64,000 nt of DNA, taken from the NCBI RefSeq assembly GCF_004765815.2, contig NZ_SBIS02000012.1:62001-126000 (forward strand), in the 5' to 3' direction. Origin of the DNA: Halorussus salinus (GTDB lineage: Archaea > Halobacteriota > Halobacteria > Halobacteriales > Haladaptataceae). Positions within the stretch are counted from its first letter, which is position 1. Every line of letters starts with the position of its first letter. Of the stretch, positions 8,539-15,617 are shown piece after piece. The translations under genes and the position numbers were made by a program. The notes under the pieces were generated by a model, which worked only from the letters and a program-made list of their open reading frames with translations, was not told the DNA's origin and searched no databases.

Positions 8539-9446
8539 TGACGACCGCCGTCATCTCCATCGACGACCTCTGCGACCAGCTCCGAGACCTCCAAGCGAAG
8601 AAGCGCGCCGACGACGAGGAACCCGTCGTCGTCATCGGCGACCTCGTGGGCGAGTACGAACTCCTCGCCGCCGACGAATCGGAACACGACATGCTACAGG
8701 TCGGTGATGGCGGGTTCTCGCCCGACACCTTCGCCGACTCCGCGGGCACGGCCGCGCTCCAGAATGCCGACGCGTCGATGCTACACACGCTCGTCGTCGC
8801 CGAGTCGGACCTCTCCGAGGGCGCACGCGCGATGCTCCACGGCGAGGAGACCGACGACGGCGACGATGACGACGACGGCCAGATGCGACTCGTGACCGAC
8901 GGCGGTGTCCAGTTCGCCGACCTCCACGCCTTCGAGCGCGACCTGCTGTACGCGGTCCGCGCGCTGGAGCGCGACGGCGACGCCCCGAAGGGCCTCGCCG
9001 TGAAGGAACTCCTCGAAACCGAGTACGACGAGGAGTTGAACCACTCGCGGCTCTACCAGAATCTCGACGGTCTCGTCGAGTGCGACCTACTGGAGAAGGG
9101 CAAGAAGGACAACCGGACCAACGAGTACGGGACGACCGACGAGGGGCGCGACCTGCTTGAAGCGTGTACCGAACGTCGGATGAACGCGGTCGATCTCGAT
9201 GTTGACGACGACCCGTCCGAGATCGTCACCGACGATGGGCTTCCGAATCACGAGGACGTGGGGAGCGCGCAGTGCCAGATGCCGGAGTGCGACAGGATGG
9301 ACGATGTGAAGACGTGCAAGGACCCCTCCGCGAATCTGTTGTACGTGTGTGGCGACTGTCGCTCGGAGGTTGCTGTTTTAGAGGTCGTCTCCGACGAGAC
9401 TGTTCCGGGCGTTAAGGCCGACGTTCTGCTGGAGGACGAAGCATGA
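8538..9446 (+). CDS. Winged-helix (PadR-like) protein with zinc-finger C-terminus
   Basis: 302 residues in three parts. The N-terminal 110 residues are acidic and unassigned. Residues 120-210 are a PadR-like winged helix (FADLHAFERDLLYAVRALER then HSRLYQNLDGLVE). It is nearly identical to the stand-alone winged-helix protein at 10373, which points to an internal duplication or fusion. A C-terminal cysteine cluster (CQMPEC, then C, then CGDC) probably binds zinc. Start and stop overlap both neighbours by TGATG and ATGA, so it is in the middle of a tightly coupled operon. A DNA-binding regulator is the likely role. Confidence 0.7.
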   Translation: MTTAVISIDDLCDQLRDLQAKKRADDEEPVVVIGDLVGEYELLAADESEHDMLQVGDGGFSPDTFADSAGTAALQNADASMLHTLVVAESDLSEGARAMLHGEETDDGDDDDDGQMRLVTDGGVQFADLHAFERDLLYAVRALERDGDAPKGLAVKELLETEYDEELNHSRLYQNLDGLVECDLLEKGKKDNRTNEYGTTDEGRDLLEACTERRMNAVDLDVDDDPSEIVTDDGLPNHEDVGSAQCQMPECDRMDDVKTCKDPSANLLYVCGDCRSEVAVLEVVSDETVPGVKADVLLEDEA

Positions 9447-9574
9447 GCCTGCCCGACATCGAGTGTCCGGAGTGCGACTACAGCGAGAAGATCCAGCCGG
9501 GGAAGCAGATGCTGAACCCGAGGCTTCGGGACTGTCCCGAGTGTGGCGCGAGCGGCTTGGAGGTGAATCGATGA
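9443..9574 (+). CDS. Zinc-ribbon miniprotein
   Basis: 43 residues with CPECDYSEK near the N-terminus and CPECGASG near the C-terminus, a two-knuckle zinc ribbon. The start overlaps the preceding stop by ATGA, and its own stop overlaps the next start in the same way. Such minimal zinc ribbons are common in haloarchaeal plasmid and virus operons, and their partners are mostly unknown. Confidence 0.6.
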   Translation: MSLPDIECPECDYSEKIQPGKQMLNPRLRDCPECGASGLEVNR

Positions 9575-9807
9575 GTACCGATGAGTCCGGGAGCCAACTC
9601 GGCGGCGTTCTCTGCCAGCGGTGCGGGCAGTACTGGCCGCCGATCATCCTTGACTTCGCAAACGGGTGTCCTGAGTGCGGCACGGATCCGCGCTGTGACC
9701 ACGAGAACGTTCGGCGCGTCGGTCGCTCGGACGCCGTGGGTAATCCCGTCATCGAAGAGCAGTGCGTCGATTGTGACGGCTCTCTCGATGCGGAGGGAGA
9801 CGCGTGA
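9571..9807 (+). CDS. Zinc-ribbon protein
   Basis: 78 residues from MSTDESGSQLGGVLCQRCGQ. Cysteine pairs CQRC, CPEC and CVDC plus a CDH pattern suggest two zinc knuckles. The ATG lies in the ATGA overlap with the previous gene. An in-frame GTG further upstream would run through that gene and is not used. Found only in module A. Unknown role. Confidence 0.6.
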   Translation: MSTDESGSQLGGVLCQRCGQYWPPIILDFANGCPECGTDPRCDHENVRRVGRSDAVGNPVIEEQCVDCDGSLDAEGDA

Positions 9808-9965
9808 GCGAGAATCGTACGTGCAACTACGACGCCGACGGCACGTTCCGCCAACTCCGGAACAAATCGACCGGCGAAACGTTCGAGCGCGACGACCTCC
9901 GACTGCTGACGCCCGCCGGTCCGTATCAGGACCTCCGGAGCGATCACCGGGAGGGGTCGGCTTGA
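9804..9965 (+). CDS. Small hypothetical protein
   Basis: 53 residues beginning with GTG in a GTGA overlap with the preceding stop. It reads VSENRTCNYDADGTFRQLRN and ends REGSA. It is basic-acidic mixed, with one cysteine and no motif. The overlap and codon usage support translation. Unknown function. Confidence 0.5.
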   Translation: MSENRTCNYDADGTFRQLRNKSTGETFERDDLRLLTPAGPYQDLRSDHREGSA

Positions 9966-10017
9966 GAAACCGCTCTGCTGGTGGACTGAAGCGAATCCCG
10001 ACGACGGTCGAGCGAGA

Positions 10018-10143
10018 CTACTCCTCGTCTTGCTCAAGCAGTCGTTGGATAACGTCGTCGAACGTGTCACCCGGCGCTTTCCGACCGTTCAGTTCCTGCC
10101 ACGTCTCGGTGCTGACCTGTATCGAAGTCACGTCGTCGCTCAT
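10018..10143 (-). CDS. Ribbon-helix-helix antitoxin-like protein
   Basis: 41 residues, MSDDVTSIQVSTETWQELNG then KAPGDTFDDVIQRLLEQDEE. This is the compact haloarchaeal ribbon-helix-helix pattern: strand, then TWxxLNxRKxPGDxFDDV, then a helix. It resembles VapB/CopG-like antitoxins and the plus-strand gene at 10251, from which it is divergent across a gap filled with CTATAG sequences. No toxin is adjacent. Confidence 0.65.
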   Translation of the reverse strand: MSDDVTSIQVSTETWQELNGRKAPGDTFDDVIQRLLEQDEE

Positions 10144-10199
10144 TGTCGGAGCAATCGGCGCTGTAGGATATGGGTTTTTGGATGAGGTCAGGAACTGGA

Positions 10200-10250
10200 G
10201 TGCTATAGGACAACAGAACTATAGAATCTGAATAATAGGACTATAGTGCT
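10200..10250. promoter_or_regulatory. Clustered CTATAG sites between divergent RHH genes
   Basis: The palindrome CTATAG or a one-base variant occurs at about 10203, 10220, 10241 and 10248. All lie in the 107-base gap between two ribbon-helix-helix genes that point away from each other. Short palindromes in series are typical operators for such dimers; autoregulation is inference. The sites also overlap the likely TATA elements. Confidence 0.45.
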
Positions 10251-10376
10251 ATGGCAGAAATGACAACCGTGTCCGTCTCAACGGACACATGGAAACGGCT
10301 GAATCGTGCGAAAGAACCGGGCGAGTCGTTCGATGACGTACTCCAGCGACTGATGCGCGAGGAGGGGTCGGCATGA
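10251..10376 (+). CDS. Ribbon-helix-helix antitoxin-like protein
   Basis: 41 residues, MAEMTTVSVSTDTWKRLNRA then KEPGESFDDVLQRLMREE, a paralog of the minus-strand protein at 10018. Its stop overlaps the start of the PadR-like gene by ATGA. It may autoregulate this part of module A through the CTATAG cluster just upstream. Modules B and C lack it, so it is an insertion specific to module A. Confidence 0.65.
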   Translation: MAEMTTVSVSTDTWKRLNRAKEPGESFDDVLQRLMREEGSA

Positions 10377-10702
10377 ACGCCAGCGCCGGAGTTCGCTTCG
10401 CGGACCTCCACGCGTTCGAGCGAGATCTCCTGTACGCGGTCCGCGCGTTGGAGCGCGATGGCGACGCCCCGAAGGGCCTCGCCGTGAAGGACCACCTCGA
10501 AACCGAGTACGACGGGGAGATCAACCATTCGCGGCTCTACCAGAATCTCGACGGTCTCGCGGAACGCGGTCTTCTCCGGAAGGGCAAGAAGGACGACCGC
10601 ACCAACGAGTACGGGACCACGGACACTGCCGAGCAACTTCTCGAAGCGCATGCGGAGCGCCGCGCGGAGGCGGTCGGCCTGCACGGAGGTGACCGAGCGT
10701 GA
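10373..10702 (+). CDS. PadR-like winged-helix protein (module A)
   Basis: 109 residues. The domain runs from FADLHAFERDLLYAVRALER through NHSRLYQNLDGLAERGLL to RTNEYGTTDTAEQLL, the helix-turn-helix and wing of PadR/MarR-type proteins. Close paralogs are at 31526 and 49129, stubs at 50190, and the same domain is inside the protein at 8538. It overlaps its neighbours by 4 bases on both sides. Probable transcription regulator of unknown target. Confidence 0.75.
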   Translation: MNASAGVRFADLHAFERDLLYAVRALERDGDAPKGLAVKDHLETEYDGEINHSRLYQNLDGLAERGLLRKGKKDDRTNEYGTTDTAEQLLEAHAERRAEAVGLHGGDRA

Positions 10703-11091
10703 CCCACGCTATCGAGGAGGTCGGCCCGGACCTTACTGAGGCGATTCCCGAGACGTTCGACGTGTGCGACAACTGCGGAACGCCGACGATCAAGTTGTCG
10801 AGCCATACGTGTCCGGATCCGGATACCGTAGACGAGCCGACGCGCGAGGATCTCGACGCCCGCATCAAGAACGATCCCTACCCGGCACGGGAAACCGTAC
10901 TCGTTATTCGCTCGACGGGCAGGCGGTCGTACGCCTATCACGAAACCAACGACTCCGACGACCCACTCTGCCCGGTCAATCACGACGGACTGACGGAACT
11001 CGCCCGTGGTGACGCCCAAGACGAGCGGTATGCGCCGTGTCAGTTCTGCCAGCGGATTCGCCGCGCGAACGGGGAGGTGGCCGACCGATGA
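10699..11091 (+). CDS. Zinc-finger protein (module A)
   Basis: 130 residues starting at GTG in a GTGA overlap. It has CDNCGTPTIKLSSHTC (about residues 23-38), a central alpha/beta part with TVLVIRSTGRRSYAYHET, then C-x-V-N-H and CQFCQRIRRAN near the end. Two zinc sites are likely. Near-identical copies stand in modules B (31137) and C (48740), always between the PadR-like and zinc-miniprotein genes. The conserved SYAYHE segment could be functional, but I know of no assigned role. Confidence 0.7.
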   Translation: MTHAIEEVGPDLTEAIPETFDVCDNCGTPTIKLSSHTCPDPDTVDEPTREDLDARIKNDPYPARETVLVIRSTGRRSYAYHETNDSDDPLCPVNHDGLTELARGDAQDERYAPCQFCQRIRRANGEVADR

Positions 11092-11231
11092 GTATCACCG
11101 TGACTCTGGAAGACGGCGAATGTCCCGCCTGCAAGTCACCAATTTGTGCTATCACCGCCAACAGCCCGACAGAACATACAACCCTGCGGGTGTACACTCC
11201 CCGCTGGTGCCACGACCAGTTCCGGAGGTGA
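11088..11231 (+). CDS. Zinc miniprotein with frameshifted C-terminus (module A)
   Basis: 47 residues, MSITVTLEDGECPACKSPIC onward. In modules B and C the homolog continues HTLQPCGCTLP, giving a second cysteine pair. Here the DNA still encodes PCGCTLPAGATTSS, but in the +1 frame, because bases are missing near 11180. As written, the protein ends LRVYTPRWCHDQFRR at 11231. If the lost frame is restored, it would end at the ATGA overlap with the gene at 11238, as in the other modules. So this copy has probably lost its second zinc knuckle. Confidence 0.55.
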   Translation: MSITVTLEDGECPACKSPICAITANSPTEHTTLRVYTPRWCHDQFRR

Positions 11232-11237
11232 CGGTCG

Positions 11238-11630
11238 ATGACTTCGTCTCGCTCACCCACTAAGGCGGCGGACCTCACCAGCTATAAACGCGATCTCCTG
11301 CTTGCGGCCTACCGGGCGAACCAAGCGAACGAGACGCCGGTTGGTGCGGACGTGATGGACGAACTGGAAGCGCTCGGCCAGACCAACACCGAGGGCGGCC
11401 AGTTCTATCCGCGGCTCAACGAATTGGTTGAGGCCGGGTTCCTCACCAAGAGCGACCACCCGGACGACGCGCGTGGATTCACGTGTAGTCTCACCGAGGA
11501 GGGTCGGATGATTCTTGGGCAGTTGTTCGTACGGAACGCTGACTCATTAGACATCGACATCCCCGAGTCCGATCTGCCTGTGGAGTCGCCACAGTCCGGC
11601 CTTCGACTGCACGGGCGACCACGCGGATAG
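11238..11630 (+). CDS. Winged-helix DNA-binding protein (module A)
   Basis: 130 residues. LTSYKRDLLLAAYRANQANE, DVMDELEALGQTNTEGGQFY and PRLNELVEAGFLTKSDHP form a winged-helix domain with a PadR-like helix pattern, followed by a short C-terminal tail. Paralogs are at 30593 and 48199. It is the fourth common gene of the module and precedes the coiled-coil gene by about 90 bases. Likely DNA-binding regulator. Confidence 0.7.
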   Translation: MTSSRSPTKAADLTSYKRDLLLAAYRANQANETPVGADVMDELEALGQTNTEGGQFYPRLNELVEAGFLTKSDHPDDARGFTCSLTEEGRMILGQLFVRNADSLDIDIPESDLPVESPQSGLRLHGRPRG

Positions 11631-11719
11631 CCCGAACACCCCCTGTTCGTCTTTCGCGCGCCCACGCCCGGCTAGCGGTATCGCCATCGAACCAGCCAAC
11701 CCACACCCCCGGAGAATTC

Positions 11720-12619
11720 ATGTCCACCGACACCCCCACTATGGAAGCAGGCCCCGAACAGCTTGACGAACTCATCGCACAACGTATCGAAGACGCAACC
11801 GCCAGCTTACGGGAACAGATTGCCGACCTCGAACGCGAAGTCGAAAATCTCCGCGACGAACTCGCCGAGGAACGCGACGCACGACGGAAGGCTGAAGCAA
11901 AGCTTGCAGACATCGACGAGACAGTCACCAACGAATACGACGCACGACTCAGCGCGCTCGAAGCGAAGGCAAACGGCACACGGTCGATGATTGCGGAACT
12001 CCAATCCCGCGAGTTGGAGAAAAGCGCACACCTCGCGTACGAGAACGTCGAACCGAACATCATGGATGAACTTCTGGATGTGGATGGCGAACAGGTCGAA
12101 CGCATTACGAAAGACGATGGGAACCACTACGCCCGACTGCCCGGCGAGGAGGTCGCACTCAATCGCGGCGGTAGGGTTGCGCACTCGACGGCCGACTTGC
12201 TACCGATCCAGCGACTTGCTCGCTACGATGATGAGATGCTGGCGGGCGTCACCAATCGTAAGCCCGACGAGCTTGCGGCGAAGGCGTGGCGGGAGCGTGA
12301 CGACCCCGGCCGGTATAACCTCTGGACGAGCGGGAGTAGTGGCTGGCGCGTATACCTCAAATCCTCCGACCTCGCAGACTGGATTCGCGCGAACGAGGAG
12401 GGCGTCTCGAAAAGCTACGCGCAAGAATTGGCGCGGCGGACGCTCAACGCGATGACGGAGTTGAGCAAGCATCGACTCATCGAGACGCAGAAAACACGTC
12501 GGGCGGATGGTCTCACCTATAAGGAGAACGTCGTGGTGTTGACCGAGGAGGCCGACCTACCGGGCGAGCCGTCGCTTGGCGAGACCGACAGTCCGGCCAC
12601 AGACGAGGTGGCCGGATAA
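11720..12619 (+). CDS. Coiled-coil DNA-binding-like protein (module A)
   Basis: 299 residues. Residues 15-115 are a long acidic coiled coil (QRIEDATASLREQIADLERE and beyond). The rest is globular, with ELLDVDGEQVERITKDDGNH, NLWTSGSSGWRVYLKSSDLA and ARRTLNAMTELSKHRLIETQ, the last resembling a winged helix. Paralogs are at 29595 and 47204, with central parts nearly invariant and coiled coils more variable. It is the last gene of each module. Its architecture recalls partition or nucleoid-associated proteins, but I do not recognise a named family. Confidence 0.65.
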   Translation: MSTDTPTMEAGPEQLDELIAQRIEDATASLREQIADLEREVENLRDELAEERDARRKAEAKLADIDETVTNEYDARLSALEAKANGTRSMIAELQSRELEKSAHLAYENVEPNIMDELLDVDGEQVERITKDDGNHYARLPGEEVALNRGGRVAHSTADLLPIQRLARYDDEMLAGVTNRKPDELAAKAWRERDDPGRYNLWTSGSSGWRVYLKSSDLADWIRANEEGVSKSYAQELARRTLNAMTELSKHRLIETQKTRRADGLTYKENVVVLTEEADLPGEPSLGETDSPATDEVAG

Positions 12620-12846
12620 CGGCGTGGCCGGACCCCACACACCCCGAGAGGGACACCTCTCTAACCCAAACTAGCACGGTCGGCCGCAGTCTGGATCCGT
12701 CACGACATGTAGCCACCCCAAACGGTGGCTCCTCGTGGCGGTGGCATGGTACGCTTACTGGTACGTCTATCAGTTCCAGCGGTGTCCAGCGGTAACCATG
12801 GAGAGGGTGAGGGAGCAGTTCGACCGCCAACAGCGTCTGTGGCCGG
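12620..12846 (+). repeat. Conserved non-coding 3' flank of module A
   Basis: About 230 bases after the coiled-coil gene recur in inverted orientation after modules B (29365-29594) and C (46976-47203). The homology ends at CCAACAGCGT(C/T)TGTGG in all three. A short frame reading KRWLLVAVAWYAYWYV is open here, but its counterparts in B and C stop after 14 or so codons, so coding is doubtful. The flank marks the edge of the duplicated unit. The rest of 12847-13288 contains only the tRNA fragment. Confidence 0.6.
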
Positions 12847-13081
12847 AGCGAAACAAGCCCGAGCGAGATTCAATGGCGCGTCGAAACGTATTCGCAGGCT
12901 CTGTAGCGGTTACGGCGCTTCTGACGAAATCAGGGATGTTACGATCTAGTACGCTCTATCGTTCATCTATATCCGCTGCTCGGAGTGTCTTATCGATGTT
13001 GTGAGTAGGACAGTCGATAGCGAGTTGGTAAGCTCGACATTTAACCACTCTTATTAGCGTCTGGACTCTCCCTTAGGGATA

Positions 13082-13132
13082 AGCGTGTCCTTGGTAAGGA
13101 CGAAAGTCTAAGTTCAAATCCTGGCCGGGGCT
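13082..13132 (+). pseudogene. Degenerate 3' half of a tRNA-Thr(GGT) gene
   Basis: TGTCC-TTGGTAA-GGACG forms a five-pair anticodon arm with anticodon GGT. It is followed by a T-loop region AAGTTCAAATCC and the acceptor-like CCGGGGCT. No matching 5' half or D-arm is found upstream, and the T-stem is imperfect. Haloarchaeal integrases commonly use tRNA 3' ends, so this looks like an attachment-site remnant at the border between module A and the next island. Confidence 0.5.
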
Positions 13133-13288
13133 CTTTTTGCGAAGGAAACGGCGCAGATTTCCGTGTATCCGAGCGATTACTGCTCGAACTGTGAACGTTC
13201 ACACTGAATCCGGGGACTATCACCAGAAACTACCCATCGTTTTATATCCATTAGATTTTTATATGGAATAACAATATAAATAACATAA

Positions 13289-14584
13289 ATGATACAGAAG
13301 TATATTGACTCTGATTTTAGTGGACTCTTTGGGAACGGAGTATTCATGCGGTTGTTTTTCGGCCGGGTCGTTACAGACGTCGGGGATAGTTTGTATTTTA
13401 TCGGATCAATGTGGATTGTATTTGAATTGACGGGCTCGGCGTTCTACACGGGAGTGGCCACCGCGCTAATGCGGATCCCGGACATCCTCACCGTATTCAT
13501 CGGACCGCTCATAGATCGCTGGCAACTGCGCCGAATCCTGCTGAGCACGCAACTCATCAATGGTGTCGCCGTATTGCTCGTTCCGCTTGCAGCGCTAACG
13601 GGCCATCTCTCCGTGTGGCTAGTCCTGTTTCTCATCCCGCTGCTGAAGTTCATCAATGGATTCGTCTATCCTGCTCAGAACGCGGCCCTCCCTCGGCTCG
13701 TTGAAGAAGATGAACTCACGCGGGCGAACTCGCTGTTTTCGACGTCCCTGCGAACGGTCGATATGATCGCCAACGCGGCCGCTGGGGCACTTATCGCAAT
13801 TATCGGCGCAGTCGCTCTCTTCGTCGTCAACTCCGTCACGTTCGCTGTTGCAGCGCTCATGTTCATCGGCGTTACCGTTCCAAAGAAAAACCGAAAAGAC
13901 GACGCTGAAACCGAAGACACCACGGACGATGGAACTACAAACGAGAGCGGATATCTCGTCGAATTCAGGGAGGGGATCGACTACGTTCGTGGGTCGGCGC
14001 TTCCAGCGGTGCTCTTCGGGATGATGGTGAATAATTTGGCCGCTGTCGCAGTGACCGCAATTCTGCCAGCGTTTGCCGATTCGATTGGTGGACCGGCGGT
14101 ATATGGCTTGCTGACCGCGGCGATAGGTGCCGGAGGTCTCGTCGGGGCGGCCAGTGCATTTCTTGTCGAGGATCTTCCGTTCGGCTGGGTAGCGGCCGCA
14201 GCACACTTCTCGTCGGGAGCGCTGATTCTCGTGGCGGTCGCCGTGCCTGGGGTGTGGGCTACCGCACTACTGGTATTTATCGCTACGATCCCGACCGGCA
14301 TGTGTAACGTGCTGTTCTTTTCGATGGTCCAGTCGACAGTCGACAATACGCTGCTCGGTCGAGTTACGTCACTCGTCAGTGGTGCCCTTTCGATGATGGC
14401 ACCTGCTGGTGGACTGCTCGGTGGAGCCCTCGGTAGCGCGGTTGGCAACGTGATGGCACTGTATGGAGTCGGCATTACCATTGGACTCATCGGCATCTAC
14501 TATCTTCTTCATCCGCAACTCAACGCTCTCTCACCAGTCACCGAAATTAACGAGGCGCAACTTGGGTTGAAACAACCCGATTAG
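13289..14584 (+). CDS. MFS transporter, drug/peptide efflux type
   Basis: 431 residues with about twelve hydrophobic segments and an acidic loop near residue 205 (DDAETEDTTDD). The start region FFGRVVTDVGDSLYFIGSMW and later FINGFVYPAQNAALPRLVEE are characteristic of the MFS_3/EntS-MefA branch of major-facilitator exporters. It is A/T-preceded, with its own promoter. It is followed by a GNAT enzyme, a small peptide gene and a radical SAM enzyme, so export of a modified peptide is a reasonable guess. A drug-efflux role independent of the cluster cannot be excluded. Confidence 0.8.
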   Translation: MIQKYIDSDFSGLFGNGVFMRLFFGRVVTDVGDSLYFIGSMWIVFELTGSAFYTGVATALMRIPDILTVFIGPLIDRWQLRRILLSTQLINGVAVLLVPLAALTGHLSVWLVLFLIPLLKFINGFVYPAQNAALPRLVEEDELTRANSLFSTSLRTVDMIANAAAGALIAIIGAVALFVVNSVTFAVAALMFIGVTVPKKNRKDDAETEDTTDDGTTNESGYLVEFREGIDYVRGSALPAVLFGMMVNNLAAVAVTAILPAFADSIGGPAVYGLLTAAIGAGGLVGAASAFLVEDLPFGWVAAAAHFSSGALILVAVAVPGVWATALLVFIATIPTGMCNVLFFSMVQSTVDNTLLGRVTSLVSGALSMMAPAGGLLGGALGSAVGNVMALYGVGITIGLIGIYYLLHPQLNALSPVTEINEAQLGLKQPD

Positions 14585-14700
14585 CTTCCAGCCGTGTCGT
14601 AGATGAGAATCGTGATATCGCCCGAGGTATGGTTCTCGTACGGCTGATTCACCCAGTTGGAGTTCGGGGGAACGTTCCAAAACGACCATTTTGAGGCATC
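14581..14700 (-). pseudogene. Remnant of a secreted/pilin-like protein C-terminus
   Basis: The minus strand encodes EDASKWSFWNVPPNSNWVNQ and, later, SGDITILIYDTAGS followed by TAA at 14581. This ending resembles C-termini of haloarchaeal pilin-like or other exported proteins. The frame is blocked by a TAG about 40 codons upstream, so only the tail remains. Its stop overlaps the stop of the MFS gene. Confidence 0.4.
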
Positions 14701-14743
14701 CTCGGATCGAAGCTATCACGGACGACAGTATCGTCGGTTGCTG

Positions 14744-15313
14744 CTATGACTCTTTCTCCCACTCTCGCCGAAGTAACCCGTACTGAATCCCGTCTCGATA
14801 CTCGCCGTCAATAAACTCTGTTTCGCGTTTCCGTCCTTCCTCGGTGAATCCGAATGCTTCGGCGAGACGCTGAATTGGGACGTTGTGGTCGTAGGTTTCC
14901 ATATATATTCCGTGTGGATTGAATGTCCGGAAAATGTAATCGATCACGAGTCCCAAGGATTCTTTGGCGTAACCCTGGTTTTGGTGATCGGGTAGGATCC
15001 ACCCCTGGAGTTCTGGGCGGGTCGCGTTGACGTTTACCACGTCGATTGCGCCGATGGATATCACCTCGTCCGCCGAGGGATAACCGGACTCCGTGTCGTC
15101 ATGATTGAGACAGATGAGGAAGTTGGCATTATCTTGGTTTTCAATGTGCCCTTCGAGTACCTCTTCCATCTGCTGGCGATTGCGGTGCATGGAGATGCCG
15201 AGTGGATAGCGAAGTTCCGGATTGGCGTGGGCCAGTTGAAGGAACTCGGCATCTTCACGCTCAACTGTCCACAACGAGACTCGCTCACCGTTTTCGACGA
15301 TTCGACCTGGCAT
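14744..15313 (-). CDS. GNAT N-acetyltransferase, RimJ/RimL-like
   Basis: 189 residues. The N-terminal VSLWTVEREDAEFLQLAHAN, the central LQGWILPDHQNQGYAKESLG (acetyl-CoA-binding motif A region, QNQGYAKE) and the C-terminal RLAEAFGFTEEGRKR are the GNAT signature of the RimJ/RimL group, which acetylate protein or peptide N-termini or small amines. It is divergent from the small peptide gene at 15438 and shares an A/T-rich promoter gap with it. Its place between an exporter and a radical SAM enzyme suggests tailoring or self-protection in a peptide pathway, but this is context only. Confidence 0.8.
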   Translation of the reverse strand: MPGRIVENGERVSLWTVEREDAEFLQLAHANPELRYPLGISMHRNRQQMEEVLEGHIENQDNANFLICLNHDDTESGYPSADEVISIGAIDVVNVNATRPELQGWILPDHQNQGYAKESLGLVIDYIFRTFNPHGIYMETYDHNVPIQRLAEAFGFTEEGRKRETEFIDGEYRDGIQYGLLRREWEKES

Positions 15314-15437
15314 AAACCTGAAGTTGTATACATTACGTAAATATTTTTCTTCTGTATCATATATTTACTACTTCACAAATTACTCTATTATCCGCAATAT
15401 TTAACTTCTTTAGTTACATTTAGTGATTTAGGACTCT
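15314..15437. promoter_or_regulatory. Divergent A/T-rich promoter region
   Basis: A strongly A/T-rich 124-base gap between the GNAT gene (minus) and the small peptide gene (plus). TATA-like runs occur in both directions, for example ATATTTAAC at about 15398 for the plus strand and AAATATTT at about 15341 for the minus strand. Confidence 0.45.
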
Positions 15438-15617
15438 ATGAAAACAGATAAATCAACAACGTTAGAGAAACCGGAGAAAGTCCTGTCCCGCCGGCCAAGG
15501 ACAGAGGCTAGCGGAACGTTCGACGTAGGAGCGAACCGACCGCTTCGAGGTAGTCACGTGACTGAAATCCGGACAAGAGCCAGCGATACTGTCGATCATC
15601 AGACGGTGACAGCATGA
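15438..15617 (+). CDS. Small peptide, candidate RiPP precursor
   Basis: 59 residues: MKTDKSTTLEKPEKVLSRRP, then EASGTFDVGANRPLRG and a C-terminal THR/Asp-rich tail ending DHQTVTA. Its TGA overlaps the ATG of the radical SAM gene (ATGA at 15614-15617), so the two are translationally coupled. That is the usual arrangement for a precursor or partner peptide of a radical SAM/SPASM maturase. There is no cysteine, so a thioether product is not expected; Ser, Thr, Arg or Asp side chains or backbone carbons would be the candidates. No named precursor family recognised. Confidence 0.6.
   Translation: MKTDKSTTLEKPEKVLSRRPRTEASGTFDVGANRPLRGSHVTEIRTRASDTVDHQTVTA

Noticed and set aside
12735-13004. Small membrane protein in the conserved 3' flank of module A
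   Set aside because: The frame (LLVAVAWYAYWYV) is stopped by TAG at the same place in the two other copies, so it is not conserved as coding.
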